64,000 nt of DNA from Balaenoptera acutorostrata (GCF_949987535.1 NC_080080.1:66329829-66393828), one strand, 5' to 3'; positions 47,954 to 61,479 are shown, numbered from the stretch's first letter. The notes: generated by a model not told the origin, from the letters alone. Numbers and translations: made by a program.

Positions 47954-47967
47954 TAGGCTATGTTTTT

Positions 47968-48254
47968 TTTTAAACTTTATTTATTTATTTTTGGCTGTGT
48001 TGGGTCTTCGTTTCTGTGCGAGGGCTTTCTCCGGTTGCGGAGAGCGGGGACCACTCTTCATCGCAGTGCGCAGGCCTCTCACTGTCGCGGCCTCTCCCGT
48101 TGCGGAGCACAGGCTCCAGACGCGCAGGCTCAGTGATTGTGGCTCACGGGCTTAGTTGCTCCGCAGCATGTGGGCTCTTCCCACACCAGGGCTCGAACCC
48201 GGTTACCCTGCATTGGCAGGCAGATTCTTAACCACTGCGCCACCAGGGAAGCCC
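47968..48254 (-). mobile_element. CHR-type tRNA-derived SINE (young), minus
   Basis: Minus-strand CHR SINE starting at 48254 with 'GGCTTCCCTGGTGGCGCAG' on its own strand. The A box (48232-48242) and B box (48189-48200) are intact in reverse complement. The CpG-rich body is well kept, and the tail is T-rich at 47968-47995 (poly(A) with a TTTA run). A perfect 14-base target-site duplication ('taggctatgttttt') lies at 47954-47967 and 48255-48268. Confidence 0.97.
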
Positions 48255-48502
48255 TAGGCTATGTTTTTAAAGAACTGATCAGTTTTTGTCAGCAATGCTT
48301 GCTCTCAGCAAAAATATACTATTGCTTCAAAAGAACCAGAGAACAACTTTTTGGAAAGTATGGATTTTCTGGTTAAATAAAAATTGAAGGAGAGAAAAAG
48401 GAGGAAAAGGAGGACCAACTGGGCTATGGATACTGTCTATGCACAGGATTTAGGCTCTTTTCCCTTTAATATACACATACCTTTCCTCTCTTCTGTTCTA
48501 GA

Positions 48503-48705
48503 GCAGTGCTATCCAATAGAACTTCCTATGGTGATGGAAATGTTTTATGTCTATGCTGTCCAATAAAACCACCACTGGCCATATTTAGCTACTGAGCATT
48601 TGAAATGCTGCAAAATGCATTTGAGGAAGTGAATTTTAAACTCTATTTGATTAATTAAAATTTAACTTTAAGTAGCCCTGTCTCACACTGTTTTGGTTAG
48701 TGCTG
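48503..48705. repeat. hAT-type DNA transposon relic (MER family)
   Basis: It begins 'cagtgctatccaatagaact' and contains 'ctggccatatttagctactg' and 'agcatttgaaatgctgc', phrases of a common hAT-derived MITE with CAGTG-type ends. Subfamily and exact right end are uncertain. It is non-coding and inactive. Confidence 0.55.
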
Positions 48706-51560
48706 GTCTTGAATCTTGAGTTGTGTAATTTTGAGTTCATTTTTATTGTTCCCATTAGAGTAATAGATATTTGTATTTCCCCATGTCATTTTCAAATCTT
48801 GATTGCAAAGGATGCAGCACAAAAATTCTTTACCTTATTTTTACATATCCCATGGGGAAAATGTTCTTTATCGGCCTCTCTAAAAACTTACCCTATTGCT
48901 GAAAGTTCGTTCACCTTTTATTTACTTAGACAGCAGTTTATTAAATGAAGAGAGGAAAAAGCCTAGCTTGATCTACGGTCTGGGAAACCCAGCTCCTAAG
49001 TGTCGTTTTGGTCTCTTTAACATAAAATTACTATAAGGTCAAATTTGATTGTATTGGCTCGCTAACCACTTTTTGATTTTTAATTGTTCTTTATTGCTCT
49101 AACAGTGCCTTCAGGGTCCATGCTATAGGACCAGGTCATAATAAATTGCTTCCAGCATTTCTAGATTTTTAGTAACTAACCTCTCTTGGAAGGAACCCCT
49201 AACATATTAGTGTTGTACCAAATTCTACCCAATCTTGGGTTACAATAAAACACACATGCATTTTGTAATTTTTTTTCTGAATGCTTTGTGATTTATTATA
49301 TAGAGTACAACTTTATTTAGGAAAATTATAATAAAGGTGTTTATAATCTAATTGATGAAATTCTAAATAAATGAATTTGAAGAAAATTAGGTATGTGTAT
49401 TAGTGAAATACCTGATTTTAGTCTTTCAAATGTTTCAATTTGTGAAAATTGTATAGAACTCATGTAAAAGTCTATAAATTGATATTTTAAGTGTTAATAT
49501 TCCCTACAAATATCACTTGATGGGTTACTAGTGTGTTGTTTAAAATACTGAGCACCATTTAAGATTTATATTAACCATTGTAATAGCATACTTTCTAATA
49601 GATAGCTATAATAAAATTTTTAAGTAAATTTAAAAATAAATGTGGAAGGATTCCTTAAGACTACACACATACCTGTGGTAATATTAAAATTTATGTGTAG
49701 GTAAAAACAAATACTGAAAAGGAGTAATCCTTAAAAGTATCTTTAATTACACTTGAAAAATATCTCAGTATTAAAAACATATAATTATTCTATTCTAGCC
49801 CTGTTAAAAATGCAAGTTTGATAAAGTAATCAGTAAAATAATAAAGAAGAAAGTAATTAATATTTATTTGCTAAAATAAAATTATGTATTTAAAAGAAGT
49901 GGGCAAATACTTTCTTTTCTTAAGCTTCCTTCAACCATAGCTGAAATACAGTAAGAATTGTAACTGGGGAAACATAGGTGATATTAAGCATGACAATCTG
50001 AACAAACCATAAATCACAAAAGATGGGAAAAAATGATACCCATGTGCATAAATCCTTTTGATACATTACTAGGATTTAGATGTTAGAGAGCTAGCCTTGA
50101 CATTAACCATTATCTCAATGCTTAGATGTTTCGAAGAGATAAAACGTAAGACCAGGAGTGGCTTTCAGACATTGGACACAAAGCCACGGAGGTCTTTGAC
50201 TAGAGCTGGTTTACAGGCTTTGCTTTGTGAATCACCCTCTCTCCCTACTGAGCTGAGAAGGAACAACTGATGAGTAGGGGGAAATAGAGAAATTCCCTAA
50301 TTCTCTACCAAGACGTTAAAACCACCTATATATTCTTATGGAGCTTATATATAGAAAAAACTATTAGCAATATGTTGCATTCATATACTCATGAAATCAT
50401 AGAAATGAGATACAAATTTAAAAGAACACAGTTCAAGTAAGAGATAGTATTTAGGCAAATAACTTAGATGTACATTAAGGAAGTAATGATTCTCAGGAAA
50501 TTTAGATGAGAAATTTTGTTTAAATGCTACTTTTTTTTGCTGTCATTTAATTTAAAAACTGTTAAGGTGGGGAGAAATATGAAAGTCAGTTTGGAAATAA
50601 AGCCAGTCTCAAGAGAAGAAACATGATATGTAAACTGAGTATAATGGAGGAGAAAAGTTCAAGAAGTCATGAGCAAATTCAGGGATGTTGAGAAACCAGT
50701 TCAACTTCGCCGAGTTTTTATTTATTAAGTGTCCCGATTCCAAAGGTAGAAGCTAAGTGATGAACTTCTAAGTACCCATATGCAGCATTATTTTGACTGA
50801 CCTAGAGTCTTGTTAAAACGACTTTAGAGTTTATCAATGATGATGTAAGCAAAATAGCCTCTTGGAGAGTAAGTTTTAGCAGTGGTTTCTAATAAAATTC
50901 AGAAAAGAGCTACAAAGCCATTAACACTTAGAGCCACTCTGGTAGGGCTGTTGTGTTTGTAACCAGTAGGCATCATGGAGTAAACTTGCAATGGCTTTTG
51001 TGTAAAAAGCGCTAAAGTTCTGATCTTTGGTTGTTGAATTAGAGAATCTTAGGGTTAGAAATCATCTTAGGTGTTGCAAATTCATCCCAACCCTTTCTGC
51101 AATACCCCTGCTGAAGGCTCATCCAGCCTCTTCATAAACACTAACAGCATTAGAGAATTTAGCAGATGGTTTTTATTTTCAGAGAGTTTTATTTGTTAAA
51201 ATGTTCTTCTTTGTAGAGTTCCTAAGTGCATCTATCTTTAACTACCCTTCTCTAGTACTAGTTCTCTTTTCCAAATACACTCAAAGTAAGTTGAGACCTC
51301 CTGCCCAGAAAACCCTGGCCACTTGTTAAGTTCTTTCTTCTCCTTAGTTGCTTTCATCATTGCTCACTTACCATGTCTTCTGGTCTTTGCCATCTTTTCT
51401 GGGTCTCTCCAGTTGGCCCACGTCCCTGTTAGACTAGGGCCCCAAGAAACCAGCACAATATCCCAGGTCTTGTCTCACCTAAGCAGAGTAAATAAAGCAG
51501 GACTTTGCCTTCCTGGAGCAAAGCACTGTGCTTCCTTATAAGACTGGGTCAAGTTCTTTG
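48706..51560. other. AT-rich intergenic DNA
   Basis: No gene seen. 49260-49910 is especially AT-rich without being simple repeat. About 51040-51110 resembles a CR1/L3-type relic ('aatcttagggttagaaatcatc'). Nothing else is classifiable. Confidence 0.5.
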
Positions 51561-51679
51561 GCAGCTACATCACACTGCCAACTCATATTGACCATGTGAT
51601 TCACAGTGTGATGTTAGCTACAGGCATTTCGTAGGTAAGGAGGTTCCTTCTATGACCAGTTTACAAAGAATATTTATCA

Positions 51680-52610
51680 TAAGTGATTGTGAATTTTGTT
51701 TCTGCATCTATTGAAATAACCGTATATTTTTTTCCTTTATTCTATGAAAGGAATGAGAGAAACCTCACTGAGGCATTTTATAAATACGTAAGTGGAACCA
51801 ACATGGTATTCCTGCAATCAATCCAATTTGGTCATAATACATTGGCTAATATATGTATTGCTGCATTCTGCTTGCACATATTTGCTTTAGAATATTTGAA
51901 TCTATTTTCTTGAGTAATATTAGCCTAAATTATCCCTTTCTTATAGAAGCTTTGCCAGGTTTGAGTAGTAAGGTTAGGCCAGCCTCATAAAAATGGGGTA
52001 GGAAGTGTTCCCTCTTTTTCAATTCCCTGGAAAAGTTGGTGTGCTAACACTCCCATAAATGTTTGGTAGAGTTTGCCAATAATCCATCTAGTTCCAAAGG
52101 GTTGTTTTGGTTATTGTTGAGGTTTTAAAATTACAGCATTAACGTCTTCAGTAGCCATGGGTCTTTTGGATTTTTTTTTCATGATAGCTATTTCATTAAT
52201 GTCTGGCCTTATTTTATTATTTCCTTCTTCTTTTTGGATTGAGCTGCAGTTCTTTTCTAACTACCTGAGATAAATGCTCAACTCATTTCTTGTCAACCTT
52301 TGTTCTTGCTGTATATATGAAAACAGCACATAGTTTTTATTTAACCTGGTATAATTTTTGCCCCTTGATGGTATAATTTAGTATATTTAACTTTTAATGT
52401 AATTACTAATATATTTTGGGTTAAATCTATCATTTTACTATGCCTTTCTGTTTGTTTTGCTTGTTCTCTATTACTTTTTCGCTCCATTCTTGTCTTATTT
52501 TAGATTAATTAGCTTTCCCATTTCTTTCTTTATTGCTTTGGAAATTATATTTGGGGGAAGATATTTTATTAGTTCTTATCTTAGAAATTATAATATGTGC
52601 CTCATCAAAA
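51680..52610 (-). repeat. Very old L1 ORF2 remnant, minus strand
   Basis: Antisense of an L1 RT region: 'aacatggtattcctgcaatc', 'gccagcctcataaaaatggg', 'aagtgttccctctttttcaa', 'atttggtagagtttgcc'-like wording, 'atccatctagttccaaaggg'. More upstream L1 sequence follows to about 52610 ('ttagttcttatcttagaaat'). It is much more worn than the L1 at 3672-11935 and has no usable frame. Confidence 0.75.
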
Positions 52611-53449
52611 TCTGATGTTCGATTTCTACTGCCAAACAAAATTGAGCAACAGGGACTAGATTTATCCTCCCACCTGAAACAACTGAAAAACTAGATGAAA
52701 TATATGAAAAAATATCTCTAAAGACTCTGGACATAAGGAAACTAAGGACTGTGATCCCTGAGAGGCAAGAAATCAAGGTGTCAGGACTTGCAGTGACCTC
52801 CACTTACTGCCTAGAGCAGGTCAGTAAGCCTTTGCAGGGGAACCCCAAGGAAAGCTGGTGGTATCTCTTGAGGTGTGGAGATGCATCTGGGAGCCAAGGA
52901 AAGCAAAGTTGCTAGGGTCTGTAAGGCAGAGTACTGAAGAGAAGAACACTGCAAGGAGGAGGAACTCTGGATATCTGTAAAAGATTTGTCTAAAATATTC
53001 AGTTGGGTACTGATCAACACATGCATTTGAGGAAAACTACCCAAGTCCAGGGAAAGAACCACCGAAAATATTAAAGGGAACAGTGCCCCCAGATCACCAG
53101 GGACAGGAAAAGTGCCTGCACCTATATTAACTCTATTTTCTTATTTTCTGTATTCTTGATTTTCTGGCATCTGGGGCTTCACTGACAGAGGTGAGGCTAC
53201 TCCTCCCAGGGCCAGCTAATTCCTAGAGAAGAAAAAGACTCCACTGCAAGCATACCTTTCATATGTATACAAACCAACCCAAAGCCCATACTCCAGCTGT
53301 CTTCTTTACTGAACACTCATACTCCAGGAGTTAATATTCCTCTGCCCTAATCTCCCTAGGGCCAGGTACCAGACACCTAGGGATCACCCCTATATCCCAG
53401 AGCCAACTCTAATTATTCAACCTATCTAATCCTAAGCCTGGTCAACTGC
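52611..53449. other. Unclassified, between L1 remnants
   Basis: This may be part of the same old L1/HAL1-like element (spacer or 5' region), since L1-like sequence in the same orientation lies on both sides, but I recognise no diagnostic phrase. No gene. Confidence 0.35.
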
Positions 53450-54530
53450 TGACCTTACTGTATTTATTTATATTTACCTGCATTTCATCATTTTTCCCCT
53501 CTCTATCTTTTCTTGTATCTCTCATCTTCTAACTGGGATGATTTTGATTCTGTCTGAAAAAAAAATCCTTAGGTATTTATTTTAATGTAGGTCTTCTGGT
53601 GACAACTATTTTCATTTTTTATTTGAAAATATTTTGTATCACCTTTATTCCTGAAGGATTTTTGGCTGGATAAAGAATTCTAGGTTGGCAGGAGATTTTT
53701 TCATACATTACATTATTGATATCATTCCTCTGTCTTCTAGCTTTGTTGCTATTAAAAAGCAGCTGTCAGTCTAATGTTGCTCTTGAAATAATCTGTCACC
53801 TACCACCACTACCCCTAATACTTTTAAGATTTTCTCTTTGTCTTTGGTTTTTGGCAGTTTCTCTATGATGTATCAAGGCATAGGTTTCTTTTTATTTTCT
53901 GTGACTTTAGATTTGTTAAACAATTAAAATCTGTGGATGGTTAGTTTTCAAAACCCTTGGAAAATTTTAGTCCAGAATCACTTTAAATATTGCATCTTCT
54001 GCACTCTTCACCTCCTTTAGTTCTAGGTCCCCAGTTGAATCTGTGTTAGACCAACTCACTGAGCTGTCTGTCTTTCACTATCTTTCATGTATTCCTCATC
54101 TTTTTGTCACTCCATGCTTTATAATGGACAGTTTATTCTTAGCTACCATCAAGTTTACTGTTTGTCTCTTGCTAAGTTTATTTTGTTCTTAAACTCAACC
54201 ACTGCAGTCTCAATTTTAGTTATTACAGTTTTTAGTTCTAAACTTCTGTTTGGTTCATTTCACATACACAATATCCATTTTAATTTAAAGCTTTTTGCTG
54301 AATTTAAGTTGAGCTTTTATATCTCTAAACATAGAAATCATAATTGTTTATTAGTCTATGTCTGGTGCCTTTTCTGTGTGCAATATCTGTAGGTCTCTGT
54401 TCTTTGTTGTTTGTGCTGGTTCTTCTTCATGTTTTCTTGTCTTCTCATATGCCTAGTTATATTTTATTGTCTGTTGCACATTGTATTTGAAAAATAAATT
54501 TTGAACATGATTTGAGACCTAAGATGATAT
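53450..54530 (-). repeat. Old L1/HAL1-like remnant, minus strand
   Basis: Phrases such as 'gaaggatttttggctggata', 'ctctgtcttctagctttgtt', 'gatgtatcaaggcataggt' and 'cttctcatatgcctagttat' are the antisense of ORF1-proximal sequence in old L1 or the related HAL1 half-LINEs. Direction and order agree with the piece at 51680-52610, so they may be one element. Confidence 0.65.
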
Positions 54531-55189
54531 TACTTTCCTCCAGAGACAGCTGTCTTCTTTTGCCATATTTTATTTTTTAAATGTTCAAAAATATTTAAAA
54601 ATTTAAAGAATTTTATAGTGAACATTTGTAGAGTCACCACCTAGACTCTACCTTTAACATTTTTTAATGATTTACTACACTTTCTTTATCATGTATCTAT
54701 CTATCTATGCATGTGAGAGGGTTTTTTTTTTTTTTTTCCCCTCTGCCAAACACAGTTTGTTAGGAGAAAAATAACAATCCAGGATCATTTCAATCTAATT
54801 TCAGGACTTTATATTTTTCTGGACTAATAAAATGAGTTTAAGTGTGCATCAGCATGAAAGCTGTTTTACTCCTTCCTTTTTCCTTATTAGCAGGCATCCC
54901 TTCAGGGCACTAACCCAAAATATATGATGATTTAACAAGACTCTCTCCCTTGGCAAACTCTAGACTAAAACTTTGGCTACCCAATTCTTTGAAACTACTA
55001 GATGTACTGCTCACTCTTTCATATTAATAGATACCCCAGGGCAAAAACAGCCCCATATTGCAGATTTCCATTCTCTGGATTTGCATCTCCTCCTTTATAG
55101 TATCTTTGTAGTTATTCAATATTTTGTTAGCTCTTTAATGCTTTTAGAAGTTTTTACAAATATTTCATCCATTTTTGAGTTTTCTTAGT
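54531..55189. other. Unclassified with poly(T) tract
   Basis: No gene. 54560-54690 resembles the relic also seen at about 12298-12500 ('gagtcaccacctagactcta'). A short TATC run (54692-54706) and a T homopolymer (54721-54737) follow. Confidence 0.45.
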
Positions 55190-55620
55190 GGAAAGAAATG
55201 AATGACCTAGGCTAACATGACCAGCGCATAAATCTCCCATTCTCTCATGAACCCATTCAAATCATAATTTCATCCCTATCACTTCATTAAAACAGTTCTT
55301 CTCAAGGTCACCAGTGACTCCCATATTTACAATTCCAGTGGTGGATTCCCAATTTTCATCTTGCCCTTTCAGTAACATCTAGTATTAATGATCAAATTTT
55401 GCTTTATTCACTTGCTTTCCAGGACTTCGAACTCTCCTGAATTTTCTCCCATCTCAACTAACTGATCCTTCCCCAGAATCCTTTGCTGGAATCTCTTCCT
55501 TGAATTAGATCCTAAGTATCAGTGTGGCCAGAGCTAAATCTTTGCAAAATTTCAGTTTTCTAGGCCTGCTTCCTAGGTGATCTCCTCCTGTTTTAAATAA
55601 CATATACATCCATCTTGACT
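55190..55620 (+). repeat. L2 RT-region remnant, plus strand
   Basis: L2 coding-region sequence: 'ctcaaggtcaccagtgactc', 'gctttccaggacttcgaactc', 'cctttgctggaatctcttcc', 'ggtgatctcctcctgttttaa'. It is far upstream of the usual L2 3' fragments, so a longer L2 once lay here. No frame is open. Confidence 0.75.
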
Positions 55621-56415
55621 GTCAATATTGTTAATCAAATCCTAAAACTAAATATCAGAGACATTTACCTTTCATCTTTTTTTTTTTAGTTCTCTCTATA
55701 TTATAATTTGACTAGTTTAACTTCAGGCTGGTTTGATTTAAAGCTAAATTTTAAATTTAATTCACATTTAATATTTGAATTAAGGATTCCTCTGCAAGAT
55801 TTTCTCTTGTGATACAGCCACCCTTCCCCACCCCTGTCCCTATGTTCACTCTAACTTTAACTTTCAGACAAAAAAAGGGTGATACATATCATTGATTATA
55901 AAAATCTGAAGAACTCCATTGATCATCAGTTACAATCATGCCAATGGGAACTGCACAATCATAACCAACTACAAAGTACTTAGGATCTAATAAATTCATC
56001 CCTTAAATTTCCACAAAGAGAAAAGCATGGAGTAGAGAGTAATAAATGCAAGACAAGATGACTGAATCAGTCCACTAAAACTCTAATGAGAAAATGAACA
56101 GAGCCATACCAGAATTCCTCATGGCTCATCACCAGCAGCTAAATTTCTTCAAAAACCAGATTTCAGATATCCCACAATTTATTTTGAATACTCATTCAAA
56201 ATAACATTAAGTACTCAAATAGTCTTGTATTTTAATAAAGTTTTTAATCCCTAATAAAAAATGAGAAGTCATTCGTAGAGAAAGGAACTGAGAGTAATGT
56301 ACCTACTGTCACAAAGCAGCCTGGAAGGTAGAAATAGAACAAAACCTATGGGTTCTGATTTTTTTCACCCATCTGTTCTGTATCAAATTGCCTATGCAAC
56401 ATTTTCAAGATATAA
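55621..56415. other. Unclassified gap within L2
   Basis: This lies between two collinear L2 pieces. It may be highly diverged L2 or a later insertion. I recognise nothing in it. Confidence 0.4.
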
Positions 56416-56620
56416 TAAGCATCTTGACATTAACATATCTAAAACTGAATTCTTGATTCCTCTAATCCCACCCTGGTTCAAGACTCTCCTCCTCAGTGTT
56501 ACACATCTTTAGTAAATGTCATTATTATTCACCCACGTTTTCAGACAAAAACCTATATATCATTACAAAATTTATAACTTTTATGGCTTCACCAATTTTG
56601 GAAAATTTTGACTTCTGTAT
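56416..56620 (+). repeat. L2 remnant (downstream of 55190 piece)
   Basis: Phrases 'acatatctaaaactgaattc', 'ttgattcctctaatcccacc' and 'gttacacatctttagtaaat' follow the 55190-55620 piece in L2 order. Confidence 0.7.
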
Positions 56621-56699
56621 CTTCAAATCTTTGGCCCCATCCTCCTTGTCTTCCTTCTGGAATTGAAAAACCAATTTGCTGAATCTTTCCATCATGTTT

Positions 56700-57140
56700 C
56701 ACATGTCTCTTATACATTCTTCATACTTTTGTCTCCTTGTGCTTTATTTGTGTTGACTTACCTTACACTTCATTTAATCCTCTTTTTGGCTGTGTCTAGT
56801 GTACTTTTAAACCTGCTATTAGGTCTCTAATTGTATTTATTTTATTTTTCAGCCTTAGAATTTCTATTTAATACTTTTTAATATCTAGTTATCTTCTGGG
56901 CTTCACCATCTTGCAGTCTATTTTTTAATCATATGTGTTTTTTTCTTTGTTTGTTTGTTTGTTTTTTGAGTTCATGTCAGATACTCACATAACTGAATCT
57001 CCAAGTGGTCTGTTTATATTCTATTACTTTCTTGGTTTTCAGTTATTTCGTTACGTTTCCTGATATGCTTGTTTATTTTTGGTTGAATGTCAGACATTTG
57101 AGGATCTGGATGATATTTTCCTTTAGAGAATTTGCTTTTG
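56700..57140 (-). repeat. Old L1/HAL1-like remnant, minus strand
   Basis: 'tttctatttaatacttttt', 'atatgcttgtttatttttgg' and 'ttgaatgtcagacatttg' are antisense phrases of old L1/HAL1 sequence. It may be a separate copy from that at 51680-54530, because an L2 lies between them. Confidence 0.5.
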
Positions 57141-60100
57141 CATTTAACAGGAAGTAGCAAAAAATCTGAAAGACATCAGTGTTTGAGCTGATTCTGATTT
57201 GATTTTCAGTCTTAGGAAGCCTGGCCCATTTTTAGTTCAATTTTACTCATAGAGTTTAGCCCTTTAGTGGTCCCAACAGAGTATCGGAGGTTCTTCCAGG
57301 GCCCCTCTATCTTGATGAGTCCTAAACTTCCATTTTTGTCTCCCTAGCTCCATGAGAGTGCTAAGAGTTCTGCTCAGTTTTTCAGAACATATGTGGATCT
57401 GTAAATGTCTCAAGGTGAAAAGCAGCACTGAATGTTGGGTTAATTCTCTGTACATACTCTTTTTGGGGGAGGAGAGTGGTCTTGGAACTTCATATTTTGG
57501 CTGTCTTGGTGGTTCCGTGATGACTTTATACCCATGTTTTTAATATTTTATCCAGTTTCTCCAGTTCTTAGTGCATGGTCTGATAAATTCTAATCCACTA
57601 TAGCCAGAGCAGAACCCATAGGAGTCAATCTTGATATTTTTTTTTCTTTCTCCTGTATTACACCCATGTTTGAGACACCAGAAGGTGCTGTGTATCCTAC
57701 CTTCTGAAAATACCTTGAGTGTAACCAATTATCACCTTTTACTCTAGGCTGACATCATATCCCACTTAGACAACTACAGTAACCTCCTAAATGGCAGAGG
57801 AGTTAGCTTTAGATGAAAAGTTAGAGATTATTTTGAAATAGAGAAGGAATATAAAATAGATATGGATAAAAGTACTTTTGTATATTTGGTGTTAACTAAA
57901 AAACATGAGCAGGTTTCTCTCTGGTTCCTTCTATTTTCTTTGTAACTTAGGAGGTGAGGTCATCTGCTGGGGAAGGGGCAGAGGTGTCAGATCAGAGGTC
58001 TAAGGAGAATGAGAAAGTGATTTGATCAAAATAATGCAGCATTGGTGAGGGCGCATTTGAAGTTGGCCATGAATGTAGTAGAACCAAGCTGCCATGTTAT
58101 ATGACACAGAGGAAATAAATAGTTGGATTCACCAAACCTAGTGATTTGTAGGTAAATACAGTCAAAAGATAAGAGGTGGAGGAACTTTAGGTTATTGAAA
58201 AGATTGTTTTTGTTACTGGAATGATGGCTTGCAAGCTCTAATTTGGATAGGAATGAAATTTTTTTTTAAAAGCAAAGGCTAATATATTTGTATAAAGTGA
58301 AATGGTCAGTGACCAAGAGGTTCCAAATGAGGTGAGAGAAGCATCACCTCATGGAGGGTAGTTGAACAGACAAGCTGAAAGCAGGAAGGTCGTGGTCAGA
58401 TATGGATTCCAAAATTAGTGATGTTGGAGTTAGAGAAATTGCAGATGACGACAGTGTCTGGTGTGAGGTTATGGCCTGATGGACAGAAGTGGAGTGGAGA
58501 CTGAGGTCAGGAGGAGACGAGGAACCAAGAGGCGTTGATTATGGCAGTTGAAACTGTGGGTCCTAAAGTAGCTCAAGATGATGGCAGGGCTTGAGGGAGA
58601 GAAAAGGACCATAGCCAAAGGCCAGTGTCTCCCATTGGCTGGGAAGTTGGAAGAACGGCCTAGCCAAATGGGATGGGTTTCAAACAGGAGATGACTAATA
58701 ATCTGACAGCAGCAGTGGGGAGGACCACTCCTAGGTCCAGAGTAGTATGAGGTGTTAGAAAATAGACAACTACTTGCCAGTACTTCATGAAAGTGGTTTC
58801 TTTGTCTCCCAAGTCTCAGAGCTGGGTCAAGGACAAGAAAATAAAGGCTATTTCAGGAATGACTGAGAAGTGGAAGATGGATGGTCAAGTGTTTATAACA
58901 CATACCTTGCAAGTTGCCGTCCAACCTTGAGACCCTACAATAACAAGATGTCATAAAGTATTTGTATTGTCTGGGCATAATGCTTCTCAAATAAGACATA
59001 CCAAAAAATTCTTATTTTCTGGAGGATGAAATTAGTTTGTGGTATTAAATAATATCTAAATATGAAAAAGCTACTGCTAAATAACTGTCTCACGGTGAAG
59101 GAAAAAAAAAAGACATTATTAGCTGATACTTATTTCTCAAGAATTTGAAGGAACATGCTAGTCATAAAAATAGCTCCCTTAAGACAAAACAGCAAAGTTG
59201 CTCATTTTGTTGAAGAAGTAGCATTTCTGTGTCTATGAAATGATTTGTGTGGTTTCTCTCAGTAATGTGTCGATAATGGCTTGATTTTTTAGTAAATAAT
59301 ATGGTCATATTCATATATGTGTTGCTTCCAAAAAGAGGTAGAATGTGGTTTTCTTTTTACATAGAAATTTGGAATAAGGAATTTTTTTCATTTGTTGATT
59401 AGCTCTGAATTATCCAGAGAGTCCCAGATTAACCAAAAACATCTTGGTTCACTTTTTCATCCATTCAACAGATATTTACTGAATACCTCATAAGTGCAAC
59501 ATACTGTTTTAAAAGCCAGAGATATAACACAAAAAGAAAAGGTTAGATTTAGTATTCAGTTTTTAGTATTTTCCAAAAATGGTCATGTAATCTAATTCAA
59601 AGAACAACAAATAGCATGGAGTAATATGAATTTCTGACAACTCACTTGTTAATTTGAAAAATTATTAGGTTTTAAAGATCCTTGTACATTTGTTTTCAAT
59701 ATGCTCTGGTATCAATATGGGTATTAACTGATAAAAATTATGGCTGTTTTTTCCTGAAACCACCAACTTATTCCACAGTCTACAGAATTAAATCCTTAGG
59801 TTGATTAAAACTATGCTTATAGACAGGCTGACTTTCCCTCACTTTTTCCCCAGGACAATCCCTGTTGTTCTGGGTAATACTCTCAAAATATCGTGGTTCA
59901 GAAAATAAAATATATGGTCAGGTTACTCACAGACAGATGAGCTACAGGACAGCACTTAAGATTATATTTAAAAAGAAATAAAGAAAATATATAGGGGCCA
60001 AATCTGAGTTTATAAAATTATAATATTCGAGTTAAAAGTTTCTATCCATAACTAACTATAGATTCTCTATAAGGTTTTTTTAAGTGTTATTTTTTGCATT

Positions 60101-61035
60101 AATTATTTGAAAACAAAGAACAATGTTGATTAATGGGAATTTGGGTTTTAGAACAGATTTTTAATGATTGGTGACATATGATATTTATCTGCAGAATCAG
60201 TAAAAGCTATTAGCTTTGGGTTCTGCCACAGAAAGACAGCAGCATGTTATGCATGATATCCAGAAAAAACACTAAAATAGTTTAACGAGCAAATTTCACT
60301 GCACCCTCAGGGGTGATTTTTAGTCAAGATCACTCCAAGTCTGCTATAACAAAGGTCAGGATATAAAGAACACAGAGGTACTGTCCAAAGTGCCTTGTGA
60401 CTTACAGTGTAACTGTCACCCATGACATTCTCAACTGACAGTCTTTCCTTTAAGTCTGGAAATATTATTTTATACTTTCTTTCACTTATCTTTTCCACTG
60501 GCATTTGTAAGTTGTTGCTTAAAAATTATATGTGAAAAAAAAAATTATATGTGTATACACAATGGGTTTTCAAATAAGGAAACATTTGTCCTGAAACTAC
60601 TTTTTTAGAATTAAAGCTATTTGGATAAATTATCATCCTATTCAAGCCAATGAAGCAAAATTACCCCCTGGGTTTCTAAGGTTAAGAATTTAGCCTAACT
60701 AAATTATAGCTCATGTCTAACTAAATGTCAGTTCATTAATAATTTTTATGTGCAGTACCATAGAGATTGCATTTTAAGAAATTCAATTCCGTGTAAAGAT
60801 GGCTTAATGATATCTTCAAAACTTAAAGCACGACAGAGTTAGAGGGGATATATACCCATTTCATAGGTGAAAAAAACTGAAGTTCAAATGTAAAAATGAC
60901 AAAGGGAAATAAAAAAGAAATGTAGAACCTAGGCTTCCACTATATGGAAAACAGAAATTTATTATTCAGATATTTTAAAGGGATTGTTAGAAAGGGAATT
61001 CATATCCTATTGATTTGTTTTACTCTTTCTCAAGT
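57141..61035. other. Intergenic DNA, little recognised
   Basis: No gene seen. About 59455-59530 resembles an old mammalian repeat ('cattcaacagatatttactg'). Simple A runs occur near 59100 and 60534. A moderately GC-rich patch at 57930-58900 has no recognisable coding or repeat content. Confidence 0.5.
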
Positions 61036-61039
61036 AATG

Positions 61040-61285
61040 TCAATAATTATATTGGCACTCATTGAGCATTTACTCTACGCCAAGAATTCTATTAGGTGCT
61101 TAATCTACATTATCTGATATAATTCTCAATACAATGTGGTAAGGTGGTTGTGTTCATAACTGCTTTGCAGAAGAGGAAATGCAAACTGAAAAGGTTCATT
61201 TATTTACCTTGGTCTCACAGAGTCGAGATTCAGACCCAGCTGTCTAATTCCAGAGCATCTGCCTTAAACCAGGCTGCTAAACCAG
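61040..61285 (-). repeat. MIR SINE, minus strand
   Basis: Read in reverse: 'ggcactcattgagcatttac', 'tatctgatataattctcaat', 'cagaagaggaaatgcaaact', 'ttggtctcacagagtcgag', 'cagacccagctgtctaattc'. All MIR segments are in order and reasonably preserved. Confidence 0.85.
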
Positions 61286-61319
61286 TTAAGGGGACATTGT
61301 CACCCAGGATGCTAAAAAA

Positions 61320-61445
61320 CCAAGAGATTGTCCTACCTCCATTTTGCAGATGGAAAAACTGAGGCCCTAGCCCTGTGCAAGATCACAGCCTTGCTTGACT
61401 TCGAAGCAAAGCTCTATCTCCCGTACCAGGCTGTCTCCTTAATCT
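61320..61445 (-). repeat. MIR fragment, minus strand
   Basis: A second MIR piece: 'cattttgcagatggaaaaac', 'tgcaagatcacagccttgc', 'gtaccaggctgtctcctta'. It repeats a middle part of the adjacent MIR, so it is a separate copy or a local duplication. Confidence 0.65.
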
Positions 61446-61479
61446 CATCTTCCCCCTTAAAATTATTTTATTTAAAAAA

